Source: Methylomonas sp. AM2-LC (GTDB taxonomy: Bacteria > Pseudomonadota > Gammaproteobacteria > Methylococcales > Methylomonadaceae). Taken from it: 64,000 bases of DNA. The stretch covers positions 4,545,501-4,609,500 of the forward strand of contig NZ_CP157005.1 of the NCBI RefSeq assembly GCF_039904985.1, in the 5' to 3' direction. Of the stretch, positions 61,809 to 64,000 are shown one piece after another. Position 1 is the stretch's first letter; each line of letters starts with the position of its first letter. The position numbers were made by a program, and so were the translations under genes. The notes under the pieces were generated by a model. The model saw only the letters and a list, made by a program, of their open reading frames with translations, did not search any database and was not told the origin of the DNA.

Positions 61809-63392
61809 ATGTCAACTTCATCTCCAACCACCTTACCGCAAACTGGTATACCCGGACTTATCGAAAACTGGCGTAGTGATCTACTATCCGGTTTTTTGGT
61901 ATTTTTAATCGCACTCCCGCTGTGTTTAGGTATTTCCATTGCCTCTGGTTTCCCTCCCATGGCAGGTATTATTACCGCCATCATCGGTGGCTTAGTAGTC
62001 TCTAGAATAAGCGGTTCATTTGTAACCATTAACGGTCCCGCCGCAGGCTTGATTGTTGTTATTCTCGATTCCGTGCAGGACTTAGGACACGGAGATGCCA
62101 TAGCCGGTTATCATTTAACACTGGCAGCTATTGTTATCGCGAGTATTTTTCAAATTTTGATGGGGATTAATAAAGCCGGTAAGCTTAGCGCTTTTTTTCC
62201 CTCATCCGTAGTACATGGTATGCTGGCCGCCATTGGCATTATTATTATGGCCAAGCAAATTCATACTTTGTTGGGCGTAAAACCAGCAGCCAAAAGCCTG
62301 CTAGGAATCATTGCTGAGGTACCTCATTCCTTATTCAATCTAGCGCCTGAAATTGCGTTGATTGGTGGCACAGGCTTGGTTTTACTGATTAGCTGGACTT
62401 TTATCCAAAGCAAAAACCTAAAAATGATTCCAGCACCTTTATTGGTAGTACTGATTGGTTTGGGCTTAGGTCATATGCTGGCTACACAGGCAAAATTTCT
62501 GGTCGCTGTGCCGGAAAACTTTACCGATGGCTTTTCTTTGCCTGATTTTTCTAAAATTGGCGAGTTTGAGTTTTGGAAACAAGTCATCACCATCTGGCTG
62601 GTAGGTAGTCTGGAAAGCTTATTAAGTGCCTCCGCAGTTGATAAACTTGACCCATACAAACGCAACTCGAATTTGAATCGTGATTTAACAGCTGTCGGGG
62701 TGGGTAATCTGCTATCCGGTTTAATCGGTGGCTTACCTATGATTGCTGAAATCGTGCGGAGCTCCGCCAACATTAACAATGGTGCTAAAACTGGCTGGGC
62801 TAACTTTTTTCACGGTGCGTTTCTACTGATTTTTGTAGCATTATTTCCTGCGTTAATTAACCAAATTCCATTAACTTCATTGGCCGCATTACTGGTGTTC
62901 ACCGGTTTTCGCCTTGCGTCACCTAAGGAATTTGCACATACTTGGCATATTGGTGTCGATAACTTTATCGTGTTTATTGCCACTATCATCGGCGTGCTTG
63001 CCACAGACTTGTTGATCGGTGTGGGTATAGGTATTATTGTCGAACTATTGATACACCTGAGCCGTGGACTTAAAATTAACAACATTTTCTCACTGGCTTA
63101 TCATATCGATCAAACTGATGCCGATACTTATCGTATTAAAGTAAGTGGTGCGGCAGTATTTTCAAACTACATTGCTATTAAAAGTTTGCTATCTGACTTT
63201 CCTGAGCACAAAACTATCTATTTTGATTTGACCGAGGCTGAATTAATCGATCACACCGTCATGGAGTTTATCGACCATTATGCTCATGAATATAATCTGG
63301 GTGGAGGTAAATGTGAAATTGTTGGGCTAGACAATCACGAGAGCTATTCTTCCCACCATCTTGCCGCGAGACGCAAAGTAAATAATATTTAA
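61809..63392 (+). CDS. SulP-family anion transporter (bicarbonate candidate)
   Basis: The 527-residue protein has the SLC26/SulP core of about 12 helices, beginning DLLSGFLVFLIALPLCLGIS (about residues 25-44), with VTINGPAAGLIVV (about 75-87) and SLESLLSASAVDKLD (about 266-280), and a cytoplasmic C-terminal STAS-like domain (about residues 430-520). Family members move sulfate, bicarbonate or other anions; the neighbouring dabAB genes favour bicarbonate, as for BicA-like transporters. A perfect hairpin follows the gene. Confidence 0.88.
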   Translation: MSTSSPTTLPQTGIPGLIENWRSDLLSGFLVFLIALPLCLGISIASGFPPMAGIITAIIGGLVVSRISGSFVTINGPAAGLIVVILDSVQDLGHGDAIAGYHLTLAAIVIASIFQILMGINKAGKLSAFFPSSVVHGMLAAIGIIIMAKQIHTLLGVKPAAKSLLGIIAEVPHSLFNLAPEIALIGGTGLVLLISWTFIQSKNLKMIPAPLLVVLIGLGLGHMLATQAKFLVAVPENFTDGFSLPDFSKIGEFEFWKQVITIWLVGSLESLLSASAVDKLDPYKRNSNLNRDLTAVGVGNLLSGLIGGLPMIAEIVRSSANINNGAKTGWANFFHGAFLLIFVALFPALINQIPLTSLAALLVFTGFRLASPKEFAHTWHIGVDNFIVFIATIIGVLATDLLIGVGIGIIVELLIHLSRGLKINNIFSLAYHIDQTDADTYRIKVSGAAVFSNYIAIKSLLSDFPEHKTIYFDLTEAELIDHTVMEFIDHYAHEYNLGGGKCEIVGLDNHESYSSHHLAARRKVNNI

Positions 63393-63400
63393 TTAACATA

Positions 63401-63427
63401 CCCCCTCTTATTTCTGGTAAGAGGGGG
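63401..63427. terminator. Strong hairpin after sulP
   Basis: Perfect 10-base arms (63401-63410 and 63418-63427) with a 7-base loop, 8 bases after the sulP stop. Five G:C pairs close the base. No T-tract follows on the plus strand, so it may act by stabilising the 3' end or with Rho. Confidence 0.6.
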
Positions 63428-63579
63428 CACAAAATGATTTAAAAATCCAGGACTCTACACAGCGAACATCTGAGCTAAATGGCCTAATTTAATGTCACTA
63501 TAGAAACCTTAAGATTAAATATTTTTACCAAATTGAGGCGTTCTTCTACAGTCGAAAAAAAGAGGAATACGCCCTACTT

Positions 63580-64000
63580 TCATACCTCATCGACTTCATC
63601 AGCAGTTTGCTTTCTATCTGGCAAATAATTAGGAGCAACACTGATTAATATGGTTAAGAATGTTGCAATATAAGGCACTGACTGTACGGCTAAAACTGCC
63701 ACCCACAACTGACCACTCAAATTATCAAAATGTGGCTCGGCACGCATAGCGACTATGCCGGCAATTAATAAACTTAACAACAATAATTCTTGCCAGATTA
63801 TCAATAAACCCGCAACTAAAGGGCCTTGCTGTTCATATTTTGGTGTGCGCATGAATGGCTTTCCTGACGTGAATAAGCCTTGCAAAGTGCCACGCGCAAC
63901 AGTATGCGTTAAAGACAACCCCGCTAGAGCAGCACCCAAAGACTGGAACAATGAACAGGCAACTCGCGCTTTATATAACCATAAACCGCGTAACACCTTA
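63580..64000 (-). CDS. Glycosyltransferase family 2 membrane protein, C-terminal part
   Basis: The gene runs off the right edge: the frame is open to base 63999. The visible 139-codon tail has the segment SLTHTVARGTLQGLFTSGKP followed by FMRTPKY, which is typical of the end of processive GT2 enzymes (cellulose synthase-like), then membrane helices at about residues 61-82 and 92-117 of this part. The catalytic domain is outside the window, so the sugar and product cannot be told. It converges on sulP. Confidence 0.75.
   Translation of the reverse strand, partial: KVLRGLWLYKARVACSLFQSLGAALAGLSLTHTVARGTLQGLFTSGKPFMRTPKYEQQGPLVAGLLIIWQELLLLSLLIAGIVAMRAEPHFDNLSGQLWVAVLAVQSVPYIATFLTILISVAPNYLPDRKQTADEVDEV

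Overview
The window comes from an AT-rich gammaproteobacterial chromosome. This rests on gene order: tRNA-Tyr/Gly/Thr-tufB-tRNA-Trp-secE-nusG-rplKAJL-rpoBC-str-S10-spc on one strand, then pth-rplY-prs-tRNA-Gln-ispE-lolB, then hemA-prfA-prmC. The combination of a gnnA/gnnB lipid A pair, a hydrogenase-4-like membrane complex, a DAB inorganic-carbon pump and a B-type cytochrome oxidase would suit a methanotroph (Methylococcales) or a sulfur-oxidising relative. That lineage is inference; no pmo, sox or rRNA gene is present to settle it.

Region 1 (1-25.8 kb, minus strand) is the translation/transcription core. It runs from a tRNA-Tyr promoter through tufB, the rif genes (rplKAJL-rpoBC), the str genes (rpsL-rpsG-fusA-tufA) and the S10/spc ribosomal proteins into rpsE, cut at base 1. 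The junctions hold regulatory elements: a terminator after nusG, an L10-type leader, an rplL-rpoB attenuator and a sigma70-like promoter inside a long palindrome before rpsL. The S10 genes follow tufA after 5 bases, so there is no room for the classical L4-responsive S10 leader. The two tuf genes encode identical proteins and are nearly identical in DNA.

Region 2 (25.8-37.7 kb) is housekeeping. On the minus strand lie pth, rplY, prs, tRNA-Gln, ispE, lolB and a TPR lipoprotein. Divergent from these on the plus strand are hemA, prfA, prmC, a JAMM metallopeptidase, rph, rdgB and a small-molecule kinase.

Region 3 (37.7-49 kb) is accessory. It holds a B-type (ba3-like) cytochrome c oxidase with a small subunit, CuA subunit, subunit I and a di-haem cytochrome c; two decayed genes (a ParD-like antitoxin broken by a 16-base insertion and an Rpn-family nuclease with three in-frame stops); a cytochrome P450; and gnnA-gnnB-lpxB-lnt. 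The gnnAB pair next to lpxB predicts lipid A built on GlcN3N, with amide-linked acyl chains at position 3.

Region 4 (49-64 kb) is the most interesting. A translationally coupled hyfB-C-E-F-G-I operon encodes a complex-I/group-4-hydrogenase-like membrane complex. Its large subunit has lost the NiFe-ligand cysteines and no ferredoxin subunit is present, so it is an Ehr-type complex rather than a hydrogenase. It converges on dabA-dabB, a DUF2309 carbonic-anhydrase-like protein with all four zinc-site residues plus its NuoL-like partner. dabA diverges from a SulP anion transporter across a 460-base region with a promoter and a spaced direct repeat. Together these may form an inorganic-carbon uptake/ion-coupling island. 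The window ends inside a glycosyltransferase-2 membrane protein gene.
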